Counted from the first letter of the stretch, positions 20,300-31,680 are shown. The stretch is 64,000 nucleotides of DNA from Dactylorhiza incarnata (GCA_033032865.1 JAWHQI010000148.1:5103501-5167500); one strand, 5' to 3'. Notes: a model not told the origin generated them from the sequence alone. Made by a program: numbers and translations.

Positions 20300-21616
20300 T
20301 GTTGGGGAAATGATTTATCTTAACCCCTAGAAAATGAGTTCTCAAAGTGGAAAATTAGTTTAAGTAAACTATGCGTCGAATAGTAATCGACGCAACGTCG
20401 AAGTGTAGTCGACGCATCTCTCATACTGAGTCAAAGTAACTCTAAACAGAATTCGACGTAACCAAAGTTGACGTAACTCTGATTTCTAGTCGACGCACCC
20501 AATAAAGTCGACGCACCTCACTCAACGCTCCTTCCATGTTTTCTTCTCGACGTCTAGCCAGGATGAAATCGACACTTACGTCGAATAGTAATCAACGCAG
20601 GTCGATTTCTTTGACAGATTCAAAAACATGCCTGATCTCTTTCCTCCTTTCTGTAGATCTAACTTTTATGGAATTATATTATTCTATTCTAGCCATTCTG
20701 AATCAGTCTTTCCTTCTAAATGATTCTTGGCTATTTTGATTAAGATTATTATGGACATTATTTGAAAATAGAATGATCTCTTTCCTTCTACAGATATAAT
20801 GATTATGGAAACTTTTCTCTCTTACTATTTCTCTGACTACTAATTGATTATTCTCCTATAGCAATATTTTTGAATAAATAGAGCTATAAATACAGAAGGA
20901 GGTCGGCAAAGAACAACAAGTAGTGATCCACTCCATCCATTTGAAAAAGAGGAAAATCTCCCAAGTGAAAAGTGAGAAAGCTGAGAAAAGTGAAAGAGTG
21001 TTGCAGCAAAGAAAAAGCCTTCTTCTTCTCCTCCTTCTGAAGCCATACAGCTGCCATTTCTGAAAGCTCTCACTGAAAGAGAAAAGGGATTACAATCTCC
21101 TTCTCACTATAGAAGAGAGATTTTATTCACTATACTTGTGCTTCTAATCTTCTTGCTAGGAAGAAGATTCTTTCTTGCTTAAATTATTTTCCATCTACTT
21201 CGTCTTCTTATTCTTATTCAAATTTCAATTGTGTAAAAGAGTTTTTAGAATCTCTCTTCAAAAAATTCAGTTGTAGTGGTTCTAAGAGTCTCCTTATCAA
21301 AAGACTCAGGCTGGTTCTAAGAGTCTCATTAACAAAAGACTCAGTGCAAGATAGTGAATTCCTACCTAGGGGGTAGAAGAGTGGACTACCCAAAGTTTGG
21401 GGAACCACTATATTTCTTTGTGTTGTGCTGTGATTTTTCTTTTTGCTATTTCTTTCTTTATTTGCTTAATTCTTGTTGGTGTGTGGGAAGCTTAAATCTG
21501 TGAATATTACACACATATATATATATATATATATTTGTTAACTTTGCACAAAATATTTTTAAATCTCTATTCACCCCCCTCTAGAGAATTCTAGTGAAGT
21601 TAACTGTGCACTTTCA
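20300..21616 (+). repeat. SIRE-1 3' LTR
   Basis: 1317 bp, about 98% identical to the 5' LTR by eye. The poly-C run near its end is about 6 long, against about 15 in the 5' LTR. TATA box at 20885-20892. Confidence 0.9.
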
Positions 21617-21621
21617 TCTTC

Positions 21622-21853
21622 TATTCTCTTGTCTTCTTCTCCACTTCCAGCAAATACTATCATTACTCCTCCATCTACTTCTAATTCTAGGAACTTTAAC
21701 TCAAGCACATTAGCACCCTTTTCTTCCTCCATCTCTTCACAACAGACAGGAAAATTTTGCCTCTTTCTCCCAATATTTCAGCACTAGAAGTGAATTTATC
21801 CAATCCCAGATTTCATCTCTTTTTTCCTCCAACTCTAATCTTTCTCAGTCTTC
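21622..21853 (+). pseudogene. Old SIRE env-like ORF, part 2
   Basis: This continues part 1 across the SIRE-1 insertion, with Ser/Pro/Thr-rich coding sequence (TCTTCTCC, CCTCCATC repeats) like the proline-rich region of the younger env-like ORF. It is broken again at 21853 by the Athila solo LTR. Confidence 0.6.
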
Positions 21854-23473
21854 TGATGCGCAACACTATGCTTGCAAACGACAATGACAAGTGTACCATA
21901 TCGAATGTAGTATAGGTTATTAAAACAAGGTCGTATTAGACTCGGGGCGGTTAAGTACTCTTACTTCAAGAAAGTCTCTATTTTTTATCAATTAAAACTT
22001 GAGGGTTGGTTTTGCAAAAATGAAATAAAAATAAGATTAAAAAGAAGAGTAAAAAGGGTAGCACTCGATCTTTGAATCACCGTGGAATAAAGAATAAGAA
22101 GAAGAAATAAAATCGCAATCTCTTACTAAAATAACTTTGACAGTGGGGATTCCCGAATTATGAACGTACCTTGGGTCGAGGATACGCCCAACTAAGATTA
22201 GTAATATCAACTGAATTCTCATTCAATAATCGATAACCTAATACTTGCTTTACGAGATGAATCCCGCTATTGGATTTGACTCCAATCCGGGAGATTTATG
22301 TCATCCTCAATCGAGGGTTGCATGCAACTCTCTTTATCCTTGAAGGACCGATTCGTCTTACTAGCTTGTTCGGCTTACTTAAGAATGAAAATAAGAACGA
22401 GAATTATATATCGAAAATATAATCTCATTTCGTTAGAATCAAGGATAAATCTTAAGCGTTTTGAGAAAAGAGAAAGAGCAAGACTAAATTACATCAAAAC
22501 CAATATTATTCCTTGGATCATCTCGGTCGAGTACTAATGATAATTTAGCTACTCATGGAGATTGAGGAATCAAAAGAAATAAAAGAATACATGAATAAGG
22601 GAGAAGAAATTGAGAGAAATAAAACCAATTTATTAATTGATGCAAAGATAATTACAAACTAAGAAAAGGAAATTACAACTATTGAATTGAAAGGTACAAT
22701 TTGCAAGTAGTAAAAGGATTATAAGAACTACTAAAAACATGAAAATAAAGACATGAAATGAAAGTTATAATCCTAAAAATCCGTCCCTTGAGTTCTGGAG
22801 AGGCTTCCTTTAAATAGGCAGAAATTGATGTTACACGCCCTTGATCACGTCCGTGACCAAGGGGCGTGTAAGGGGCGTGATTGCAGCAGCAGTGGAGTGG
22901 GTGCCTTCTGGAGTAATTGTGTGCATTGCAGCCGCGTCACGCCCTAGGTCAAGCCCGTGACCTGGGGCGTGTAACCTTGAAATGTGTTGCTGGCGGGAAA
23001 TCTTTGGCGAGAAGGCAAGCGGGGCGAGTCACGCCCGTGACTGGATGTCACGCCCCCTGGTCACGCCCATGACCTGGGGCGTGTAAGGCTTGATCTCAGC
23101 GGGTTGACTCGTCTTAGCGGGCTGATTCGTCTCAGCGGGTCGCGGCCGTGACATTGGGTCACGCATTTGGTCACGCCCGTGACCTGGGGCGTGTACTTGG
23201 CGAATTCGTCACGAAATGCTCCCAGATTGGCAGAATCGGGTCTGGAACACGTCTTGACTATCACGCCCCTTGGTCACGCCTGTGACCTGGGCGTGTAACT
23301 TTACATTTTTGCTCAAAGTGTCCAGAAAATCTGAAAAACATAAACTAAGCTTAAATTAGTTGAAGAAATAAAAAGGAATGAATTAATAAAGAAACTACAT
23401 AAAAATTATATTAAATTCATATTAAAACTATATTAAAATTATACTAAAAGATGAGTACAAAAAGTACTCATCA
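21854..23473 (-). mobile_element. Athila solo LTR
   Basis: A 1620-bp LTR runs from TGATGCGCAAC (21854) to ACTCATCA (23473), with perfect 5-bp duplications TCTTC at 21849-21853 and 23474-23478. It is homologous over its length to the plus-strand Athila LTR at 2980-6185. The minus-oriented U3 word array lies at about 22834-23300; the reverse TATA-like site is at 22808-22817. The ORFs in it are shadows. Confidence 0.92.
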
Positions 23474-23478
23474 TCTTC

Positions 23479-24012
23479 CTTCTCTTCACCTCTTACTAGG
23501 GATTTATTGCTTTCCCTTGTATGTCAAATCAAGAAGGGGGGGATTGTCCGCTCTCCTAGCAGATTCCCTAGTGATTAATCTTCTCCTAGTACTGATAATA
23601 AGGAAAGAGCGGTAATGGTTCCGAGGATGCCTTCAATTATTCTCCTGCTAAGTCATCTACTGGTATGATGGAGTCTCTCACTAGTATAATGGAGTCTCCT
23701 ACTTGTATTGTGGATGCTCTCCTAGAAAAAATGGATGTCACCTTCTCAGGGTGAGGTTCTGGAAGCTCCTAAGACTCCTAAACACTACGAGGTTCCAAAA
23801 AACTTTGAGGTTGATGAGGATTCCTACTGAGGATTTGGGCGCAATTCAAATATCTTTTGTCAAAAAGAGCATATTGAGGCACCATCTCAGGGGGAGATTG
23901 TTGATACTAAGAATATCTCAACTACAGTTGTTCCTTTTGAATTTGCTCCTACTGAAATTGTTGTTAGTGCAACTTCTACTATGCTTGACATGAAAAGATC
24001 TAGGGATATGGT
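23479..24012 (+). pseudogene. Old SIRE env-like ORF, part 3
   Basis: This is the C-terminal continuation of the old env-like ORF after the solo LTR. It contains CTCAGGGGGAGAT (SQGEI), like the SQGE/TQGE repeats at the end of the younger env-like ORF, and ends around 24012 where the sequence becomes unrelated. Frames are shifted several times. Confidence 0.55.
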
Positions 24013-24330
24013 GTAACACCCTGATTGTAATAAACAATATAACAAATGGTTTGACCAGGACCCCACACCATATCGAGCACACAAACAAAGAGTTATGTAA
24101 TGAAAATCATCAATTATATAACTACTCACAATATAGTACAAAACCAACGGAAGCATTTTATATATTTAACAAGAATGTTCAAAATATCACTAGGAATGTA
24201 CACACAACTAATGTTTTGTCCTTAAGGTCTCACATGCTTTTCAATAAAACTTTATTTACTTTTGGGAATATTGCCCTCAATATTCCCTAGATTTGAAGGG
24301 GCATCACACTCAATGCTAAGTATCATGCCT
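24013..24330. other. Unassigned repeat fragment
   Basis: It begins TGTAACACCCTG, a start seen in many plant gypsy LTRs, directly after the env-like remnant. I see no ORF and no second copy in the window. It may be one half of an LTR or another repeat split by the SIRE-3 LTR, with the other half at 25586-25880. Confidence 0.3.
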
Positions 24331-24390
24331 ATGCAGGGTTAGGTCACTCCAAATATTGGAATTGTTCTCTGGTTTTACTATCGAAACCAC

Positions 24391-24595
24391 TGAAACAACA
24401 GCCTGGTCTCAGCTGAACTGCTGAGACACGGCTGGTTAGCCGCTGAGAAGGAGTCTATCTCATCTGAGCTGCATTTAGAGGAAAACTGCTAAGAAGATTA
24501 TCTGTCTCAGTGGATCTGCTGAGACGAAGTCTGTTATGCCGCTGAGACTGGTGCCTGTCTCAGCCCATCCGCTGAGACAGAATCATATTTGAATA
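24391..24595 (+). repeat. SIRE-3 U3 word array (GCTGAGAC)
   Basis: GCTGAGAC, its complement GTCTCAGC and close variants occur about ten times in 200 bp, often paired about 10-20 bp apart (TCTCAGC next to GCTGAGAC). The array ends about 115 bp before the TATA box. Confidence 0.75.
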
Positions 24596-24709
24596 ACTCC
24601 TGGCGGGATCTACTTTTGGCAGAAGTGGCTAGAAAGCAAGGATAATATTTTCTATTTATGTCCAGGTTGTGACAGGGCACTCCTCAGAGCCGTAGCAGAT
24701 TGGAGAAGG

Positions 24710-24717
24710 TATAAAAG
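24710..24717 (+). promoter_or_regulatory. SIRE-3 LTR TATA box
   Basis: TATAAAAG lies downstream of the word array and upstream of the region that resembles the transcribed part of the other SIRE LTRs. Confidence 0.55.
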
Positions 24718-25585
24718 AAGATGTTAGGTCATTAAATTAGAAGGGGGACACGATCTGAAATAGCAGTTACTATTCTATTGAAGAAATATAGCTTCCACAA
24801 GATATCTCTATCTACTTCCTAAAAGTGATTTCTCAAGCTGCAAGCAGATTACTTCCAAAGAGATAAGTTTGTTCATGCTCATTATATCCAGAAGAACAAG
24901 TGAATCTTCCTTCATCTACTGAAGAAGAAGAACAGAAGAAACCAGGTCTGAAGCTATTGTTATTCAGTCCTGCTTCAAGACAACATCTGTTGTGCTTCAA
25001 CAATAGAAGATCTAAGCTGAAGGTTTAATCTATGCTATCTTCTGTTGTAACGGCAAAAATATAAACTCTGTAAGAACTTCCTTGTTCTGAGTGTGTAGGG
25101 CTTTGTGCCTGAGTGTTTAAGCATTTGTACTTAAGTTTGTAAGGCTGTATACCCAGCCTGTGTAGTAGGATTTCAGAGGAGATCTGAGGTAGGGTTTCTT
25201 GATAGGCCTAAGGTAGGAAACCAGGAGGGTTTTTGAGTTGTAGCAGTTGGAGTGCTCAGAGTGGTAGGAATGTTGGCCTGAGGTAGGTTTTTAAAGGAAA
25301 CCTAAGAGATCCTCAGGGATCTGAGTTGTAAGCTATTGGAGCTGAGATTTGGAGGAGTTTGCCTTATCTAACACACTGTTAGAAAGGTGTGGAGGGAAAG
25401 TGGACTACACATAGACACACTATCTTGGGGAACCACTATAAACAGTTGTGTGTTTTCTATGATTTGCTATTACTCTATTTAATCACTTAATAATAACTAG
25501 TTATTAATAGAAAATACCAAAGGAACATATTCACCCCCCCCCCCCCCGCTCTAGGTGAGTTAGACCACTACCAAGTAAACTATCA

Positions 25586-25932
25586 TATAATCTACAAGGT
25601 TTACATACTTCAGCATGCAGACCGACAATATATGAAAGTTATAAAACACATCAGACTTTGAGGGCCAGCTCAGCTTTGGGCTCCTTGCCTGTTATTTCTT
25701 GCTCGGCTCGCCGATACCTAAATAATCCATAAATAAGTGATAAATGAGTGTCAGATATGAGCTAACCACAAATCGTGTAATGATCCCGCACCATAGCCAT
25801 TCTAGCCAACTCCAGGGCGGTGGTACCGTACACCTACAAGCAAGCAAGCCATATAAGCAATATATATGTATATATATTTATGTATATATATAAATGAGCA
25901 GTCGTGCACGGTGGACCCCGTTCAGGGTGGGC
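25586..25932. other. No gene seen; AT-rich flank
   Basis: There is no credible ORF. A TATATA-rich run lies at 25860-25890. It may continue the split repeat of 24013-24330. Confidence 0.3.
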
Positions 25933-26475
25933 GACATTTGTCGTGGGGGCGACATTGGTCGTAGGGGAGACATTGGTCGTGGTGGCAACATTGGTCGTGG
26001 GGGCTACATTGGTCGTCGGGGCGACATTGGTCATCGGGGCGACATTGGTCGTGGAGACTACATTGGTCGTCGGGGAGACATTAGTCGTGGGGGCAACTTT
26101 GGTCGTCGGGGCGACATTGGTATTGGAGGAGACATTGGTCGTGGGGGCGACATTGATCGTGGGGGCGACATTGATCATCGGGGTGACATTGGTCGTCGGG
26201 GCAACATTGGTCGTGAGGGAAACATTTATAGTGGGGGCGACATTAGTCGTCTGGGAGACATTGGTTGTGGGGGCGACATTGGTCGTGGGGGTGACATTGG
26301 TCGTGGGAGTGACATTGGTCGTGGGAGCGACATTGGTCGTGGAGGTGACAATGTTCGTCGCGGGGCGATATTGGTCTTCGGGGAGACACTGGTCGGGGGC
26401 GACATTGGTCTTCGGGGCGACATTGGTCGGGGGGCGACAATGGTCGTGGTGGCAACATTGGCCGGGGTGACGACA
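25933..26475. repeat. 18-bp minisatellite, about 30 units
   Basis: The unit is close to GACATTGGTCGTGGGGGC; most units differ at one to four positions and the period of 18 is kept almost throughout. Because 18 is a multiple of 3 and stops are rare, several frames on both strands are open for 180-220 codons (Gly/Arg/Asp-rich on plus, TNVAPT repeats on minus). I do not regard them as proteins. On the minus strand each unit holds CCAATGTCGCC, close to the start context of the possible exon at 27132-27248. Confidence 0.95.
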
Positions 26476-27131
26476 TCTGCATGTAGCACACATACATGCG
26501 AAGTTGATACTTGCAATGAAAAATCAGAATACAGTTCCTACTTATAATGAATAAATCTCAGAAGACAATACATATCAAAATATATTAGAGGAGCATTTCG
26601 CAATGAAAAAAATCCATTCACAGCAAGAGGTATATAATAGTAACATTGATTACAGATATGAATTCCAAAAATTAAAACCTGCCCACATTTACCTCAAAAA
26701 ATTAAAAACTGTGAACACGCAAAAAAACCCAACATAATTCGGAAGTTGAATCCATATCAAAATATCAGGGCAGCTCTTTTTCCTGATTTTTTTCCTGACT
26801 GCCGCCAATAAGTAGTCTTAGAAATCAGGAAAAAAAAAGAACTACCAAGCTTAGTAATCCCTCAGATTTTGGAAGAAAACAAATGATTTGGGTAGTTATG
26901 ATTTTCGGAAACCTGGAACACTTGGAATCAATGTTTTAGGTTCAATTGATTCCAAGTGTTTCTGCCAGGTTAGGTAATTATATCGCTGTAGAACAAAATG
27001 CAGCAAAGGTAGAAGCGAAACGATCCAAAAATTCCAACCCAATATCGCTGTAGAACGAAATGATCCACCAATCGACATCAAATATAGAAGCGAATGGAGG
27101 AAATGAAGATGAGGGTGAGGGTTTTGATTAC
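26476..27131. other. No gene seen; possible intron sequence
   Basis: AT-rich, with no ORF over about 60 codons. At 26775-26855 lies one member of an inverted repeat pair (see 28507-28641). If the minus-strand exon at 27132 is real, this would be its downstream intron; a possible acceptor CTACATGCAG lies near 26480 on the minus strand. Confidence 0.3.
26775..26855 (+). repeat. Inverted repeat, left copy
   Basis: Contains TCCTGA, a T-run, CCTGACTGCCGCCAATAAG, then TAGTCTTAGAAATCAGG and AACTACCAAGCTTAG. The same two blocks occur on the opposite strand at 28507-28641 in rearranged order. Confidence 0.6.
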
Positions 27132-27248
27132 CTCATTTTGGGAAGAGAGATCCAGGATACTCTTTACGCCACCAACGCCGGAAGAGGGTGGGTCGCCGGC
27201 CTTGAAGAAGGTCATTGGAGTGCTCATCAGAGATTTTTTAGGCGACAT
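27132..27248 (-). CDS. Possible first exon of an unrecognised host gene
   Basis: The minus strand has ATG at 27248 in the context GGCCAATGTCGCC. It is preceded by a CT-rich, 5'-UTR-like leader with CCCTAGCCGCG. A 39-codon frame follows, beginning MSPKKSLMSTPMTFFKAGD and ending SSQNE, directly before a GTAATC donor at 27131. TATATA-like sites lie near 27391-27400 and 27457-27466. I do not recognise the protein and cannot place further exons with confidence. It could be part of an intact gene, a gene fragment carried by a transposon, or chance. Confidence 0.35.
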
Positions 27249-28095
27249 TGGCCGCCGACGAACTTTGAGTGAGCAGGGGAGACAGGATTGGGAGAGATTT
27301 TGGCTATCACATGGGAGGGGCGCGGCTAGGGCTGCATTCGAAAAAAGGAGGAAATTATTTTTTTGGAAGAGGAGAAGGTATTAATTTGGTTTGTATATAG
27401 TAGGGAAAAAAGACCAAAAAAAATCAAAATTTAGGTTTGTATATAGACAAATCGAGGTCTATATATAACAATGCCCTAAATTAATTATGTAGACATTTGT
27501 AATTCTAAAAAGAAGCATATTTTTATATTCTAAACAAAAGTATCTCATGTTAGTAAAATCTAATGCATATCTCATGTTTATATTCACTGAAGTTTTCAAC
27601 CTCCAAAAACTTGTTTGCTAAGCTCAAACTATGCAAAGTTTTCCTCTGTAGCAGCCTCCTAAATGCCAGAACATGAGTTTATGATTTTGGGTAAACTGTG
27701 TTTTGCCAAACCGTTTAGCAGTCCAAATCTTCCATAAACTGTATCAGGCGAGGAAGGAATGAGGTTTAGGAAAGCTATAAAAACAACAGTAATGAGCACC
27801 TACCGAATTAATAAAGAAAACCAATATTAAAGAAACTCCAGGTGCTACATGCTTTGTTGCATCCGTCCATCACATGGGCTAGTAAACTTTTAGTACAACC
27901 AAGAATAAAGCTTATGTTCATATGAAAAGAATAACATCCTAGCTCAAATTAAGATCAAAGTTACAGTTTCAAGTATAACTTCAAACATAATCACCTAAAT
28001 ATGAAATAAAATATTGACTAGAAGTTTGCAATAGCATCTAAACACCAAAACAAATAACCATACTCTCCAGCAAGAAGATTTAAATTTGTACTTAC
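27249..28095. other. No gene seen
   Basis: AT-rich. It contains the putative minus-strand leader (27249-27380) and promoter-like sequence, then nothing recognisable. Confidence 0.3.
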
Positions 28096-28218
28096 AGATT
28101 GCAAAGGATGTGAAAAGAGAGTAAGAAAAGCAATCTCAAAGCTCGAAGTTAATGCATAAGGAATGACAGCCAGAGCTAAGGCTATAATATTCCATAGCAG
28201 TGAAGTTAAAGGCAACAT
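28096..28218 (-). CDS. Possible exon encoding hydrophobic helices
   Basis: On the minus strand a 41-codon frame beginning MLPLTSLLWNIIALALAVIP is strongly hydrophobic, like one or two membrane segments. It ends directly at a near-perfect donor GTAAGT (28090-28095). A CT-rich tract and AG just upstream of the ATG could be an acceptor. The family is not recognised. The coincidence of hydrophobic frame and strong donor is the only evidence. Confidence 0.25.
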
Positions 28219-31200
28219 GCAACTTCAGTTTCAGAGAGAGATGCTCTATAGACATTAATCTAAATCCATAGAGCTGAGAAATATTTAAACCAATATGATA
28301 TTGTTGTGGTAATATTACTTACTATATATCTTGCTTCACCTACTCATTAGTGACATTACTGCTCTCTAATCAATGCCTTTAAAAATCAGAAAATGCAGAC
28401 TCTGAGGATTTGACACACACAAAATATGTAAAGCAAGCATACATTCATAGGTAGAGCAACCGCACAATATATCATGTTTATCGCACAATACATCATCTAA
28501 ATCCAAGAACTTATTGGCGGCAATCAGGAAAAAATCAGGAAAAAAGAACTAAGCTTGGCAGTTCTTTTTTTCCCTGATTTCTAAGACTACCTTTTTGCCG
28601 ATTGGCAGTTCATTTACAAAATATTTAAGACTACTTATTGGTTTATGCTCCTACAAACATGAAAACATGAATCTCGCCTACCAAATGCAAATAGATTACA
28701 TGGATCTCCCTTACCAAATGTATATAGATTTCATGCTTATCTGTAAGGATACATGAAAGATGAGATTCAGAAAATAAGACACAAAAATAGAACCAAAAAA
28801 ATATGTAACACAATGCTGCAACATTAGAAATACACAAAATGGAACGATCTATGAAAGCACATTGGAAATATCTACGCACACATAATCAATTGAATGATGC
28901 ATGGACAAATGGAATGATATAACATGATTAATCAAATATGATCACTTATGCAGCAGATGATAAAAAATGCCCCTGTATATATACATTTAGGGAACCCAGA
29001 AAAATGAGTGATGGATGTTAAATCTTCTTCCCAGTGATCTTCTCTATGGTTAAAACTTCTTCCCAGAGAAAAACTGCAGCTTCTTGTCCCATATAGGAAA
29101 TGATCACTTAATCAACAATTATAAGAACCATATTAACAGAAATACATGGAGAAGATTAAATGAACTTGAGCAATTCAAATCCCATCTGAACATAGCAACA
29201 GAAATTAAAATTAAAAAAAGGCAAGAGAGAACTCGAGCTGAAAATGGGTGAAAAACTGCATCTTAATTTTAAATCCAAAAAATGAAAGTAATGGTAGAGA
29301 AATCATACATGATGTGTTGGGTTGTAGCTGGCGGGGCACTTGGCTTGAGTTCATAATATGCTGGTAGATTAAGAAAGAAGGTAAATTATAACCTTCAACA
29401 ATGACCTAAGCGGAGGAGGGGATGTTGAGAGAGGGTTGTGAAAGAAGACTTGCTGCTACCAATTGACTAATGCCCTAACAATGCCCTAAGCGGAGCAATT
29501 CATTCTGTTCGTGTTTTATTTGCTTTACCATTTGCAGAAAATATGAAACAATGAAATTCAAATGAAATAAAACATAGAAGAAAAACCCTGAAAAAGTTTT
29601 TTTTATCTAGCAGATTAGGCTAATAAAAATAAAGCAATGCAGAACTTCACCACTACCACTTTTTGCAGAATCATGGCAGCCCTCCATGTTGGGAAAATCC
29701 TCCTCAGCTGAGGTTCCTGGAATCACACTGATAACAATTTTACCACAAAAGGTAATTCGAAGGGAGCTTGATAAAATAAAACAAAAGGCAAATTGACCTA
29801 ACTTGTTTCAAAAGCAGTTCAAAAGTATATAAATGTCATTTGGTTCAAAAGTTGTTTAATAACCCTTATTCAGTTGGTCCTATACAACTCTCATACAGAG
29901 TACTAATCAGGAATTTCTAAAACTACTTTCTAAAAATACAGAACCCTTATTCAGTTGCATTTCCATGATTTAAGCTAGATCAAATATGCATTTTGAAAAT
30001 GTGTATGTTTTTAACATATCAAAATTTATTCAAAGACAGGGAAATGAGATCAAAACCAAGGAAACATGATCCAATAAAGCACAATATGTCTACTCAACTT
30101 TTAGTACTTTCATAACCCATAAACATAACTACAATAAGTAGTTTCTTAACATTAAAATATTGATGTTTTCTTACGGTAGCACCATAAATCGTTAGTGAAC
30201 ATAGAGCGAGCGCTCGTATTAAAAATGAGACTAAAATTTGACTCACATGGGTGAACAAAGTTTTCTCTCTTTATAAAAGAAATTTCTCATATATGATGCA
30301 ACATTATGATAAAGAGCAAATGTTTCAAAGCAATGCTTTGACATTGATAAAGAGCAAATGTTCCGAGAATTAAAAATGGAAAAAGGAGTGGACATAATGA
30401 AAATAGGGTATCACTTCCTGAAAACACTCACTTCATTAATTAGACCACCATTGCTCAAGATACTCACATCATTGCACATAATTATAAATTGTTATTTTTC
30501 TTTTGAGCTATGTCATTATGATGCATAGAAAAATAAATAAAAAGGATTAGATTTTATAGAACCACATCGTAGGCTGAAATAAAGTAAGAACATAACATGT
30601 GTATCAAGTGAAAGAGTGTGATAATTTATTTGAGGACTATGATCAAAGTCATAATAGCAACTCTGCACTTCTTTTCCATTTAAATAAAATCTGAAGAAGT
30701 TAACATTAAAAAAGGTCAGTAGATTAAATTATAAATGAATTATATGCATGCCAAAATTTGAGAGCATCGGAGAAACTCAGAAATGGAGAATGGGCAGAGA
30801 AAGATCTATCGGGGAAACGGGTAAAGAAAATCTGCTCAAGAGGACTTTCATTTTACAAGGAGAATGAGCACCGGGTTGCCACCAAGGAGGACCTGCGCAG
30901 GTACAAAAAAAAGAGAATTGAAAAACAACAAAAAAATTCCATCATTTATATAGAGGAAGAATGATTTTCTAGGAAAATTAATTTTTTTTATGGTTTGATG
31001 TGCAATTTTTATAAGTTAGTTTGACATGTTTTATTTTATAAGCATGAAACTGTTTTCCTGCATGGTGTTTCCAGGAATGGGATCCTCTTGCATTTATTGT
31101 TGGATCCTGTTGTTGTCTTATAATTTGTAAAAAAAAGATTAGTATGATTAGTTACGCAATCAGATGCCAACAATGTTAACAGTGTAGCCTCTCCTTAGCT

Positions 31201-31330
31201 TACCATCAAAATCTCCATGTATGACCCTTTCTCTACTCTTCCAAAGCAGAGAAATTAAGAGGTTTGATTGAAGAAATGGGAAATACCTTACAGAGGAGCA
31301 CTGTCGAAGCGGGGAAGGAGCTGCGGAGGT
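28219..31330. other. AT-rich stretch without a recognisable gene
   Basis: Only short frames are found. A plus-strand frame at 30758-30964 (68 codons, lysine/arginine-rich, from RASEKLRNG to IIYIEEE) contains a GCGCAG|GTACAA donor-like site but matches nothing I know. Around 29400-29500 the word CCTAAGCGGAG occurs twice in a short duplicated segment. I see no transposon ends. Confidence 0.3.
28507..28641 (-). repeat. Inverted repeat, right copy, with hairpin
   Basis: On the minus strand it repeats CCAATAAGTAGTCTTA, GTAGTCTTAGAAATCAGG, AACTGCCAAGCTTAG and TTCCTGATTGCCGCCAATAAG, as in 26775-26855. The part at 28528-28580 is also self-complementary (AATCAGGAAAAAAGAACT against AGTTCTTTTTTTCCCTGATT). 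Confidence 0.6.
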
Positions 31331-31680
31331 TCTATGGAGGATCTGTCGAGGCACTTTCGAGGGCTGGCAAGGGCTCTATCGAGGGCTGGTGAGGCGCTGT
31401 CGAGGGATGGCTGAGGGATGTCGAGGGCTCTATCGAGGGCTGGTGAGGTGCTGGCGAGGGTTTTTTAGAATATTTGGAGGCTCTGTCGAGGGCTGGTGAG
31501 GGCTCTGCCGAGGGCATATTGGAGGAGGCTTTGTCGAGGGCTCTGTCGAGGGCTGGCGAGGCGCTAGCGAGAGTTTTTTAGAATATTTGGAGGCGCTGTG
31601 GAGGGATGGCGAGGGCTCTAGTGAGGGCGTGTAGGCTTTGTCGAGGGCTGTGGCGCTGCTTGCGGTGGGCGGCGGGCGAT
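31330..31680. repeat. Irregular GAGGGCTGGCGAGG-rich array
   Basis: Words TCGAGGGCT, GGCTGGTGAGG and GGCTGGCGAGG recur about 15 times. A larger unit of about 114 bp is visible because GTTTTTTAGAATATTTGGAGG occurs near 31459 and again near 31573. Minus-strand frames are Pro/Ser-rich shadows. Confidence 0.75.

Larger units (their letters stand above)
14207..21616 (+). mobile_element. SIRE-like non-autonomous element SIRE-1 (gag + env-like, no pol)
   Basis: A 7.4-kb structurally complete copia-type element: 5' LTR 14207-15524, primer site, gag, env-like ORF, polypurine tract and 3' LTR 20300-21616. Flanking 5-bp sequences are GCTTC (14202-14206) and TCTTC (21617-21621), one mismatch. The LTRs differ by roughly 2% by eye. 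Between the gag zinc knuckle (17925) and the env-like start (18292) there is no protease, integrase, RT or RNase H, so movement would need pol supplied by another SIRE element. Lineage is assigned from gag, the env-like ORF and the poly-C LTR end. Confidence 0.85.
24330..25585 (+). mobile_element. SIRE-type LTR (SIRE-3), solo or truncated
   Basis: It shows the same order as the SIRE-1 LTR: word array (GCTGAGAC/GTCTCAGC, about ten copies, 24391-24595), TATAAAAG at 24710, a long transcribed part ending GGGGAACCACTATA, a poly-C run and CTCTAGGTGAG. The right end is placed at ATCA 25585 by analogy. The left end is uncertain by some tens of bases, and no target duplication is found. No primer site or gag follows. 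Confidence 0.6.

Noticed and set aside
24013..24330. Chromovirus LTR
   Set aside because: TGTAACACCC is suggestive, but neither a second end, a primer site nor a second copy is visible.
25894..26547. 217-codon Gly/Arg/Asp-rich ORF and its minus-strand partner
   Set aside because: Both follow from the 18-bp minisatellite; several frames on both strands are open for the same reason, and no non-repetitive coding part is attached.
30758..30964. Lysine-rich 68-codon gene
   Set aside because: No recognisable family, low-complexity end, and no promoter or splice context strong enough to call it.
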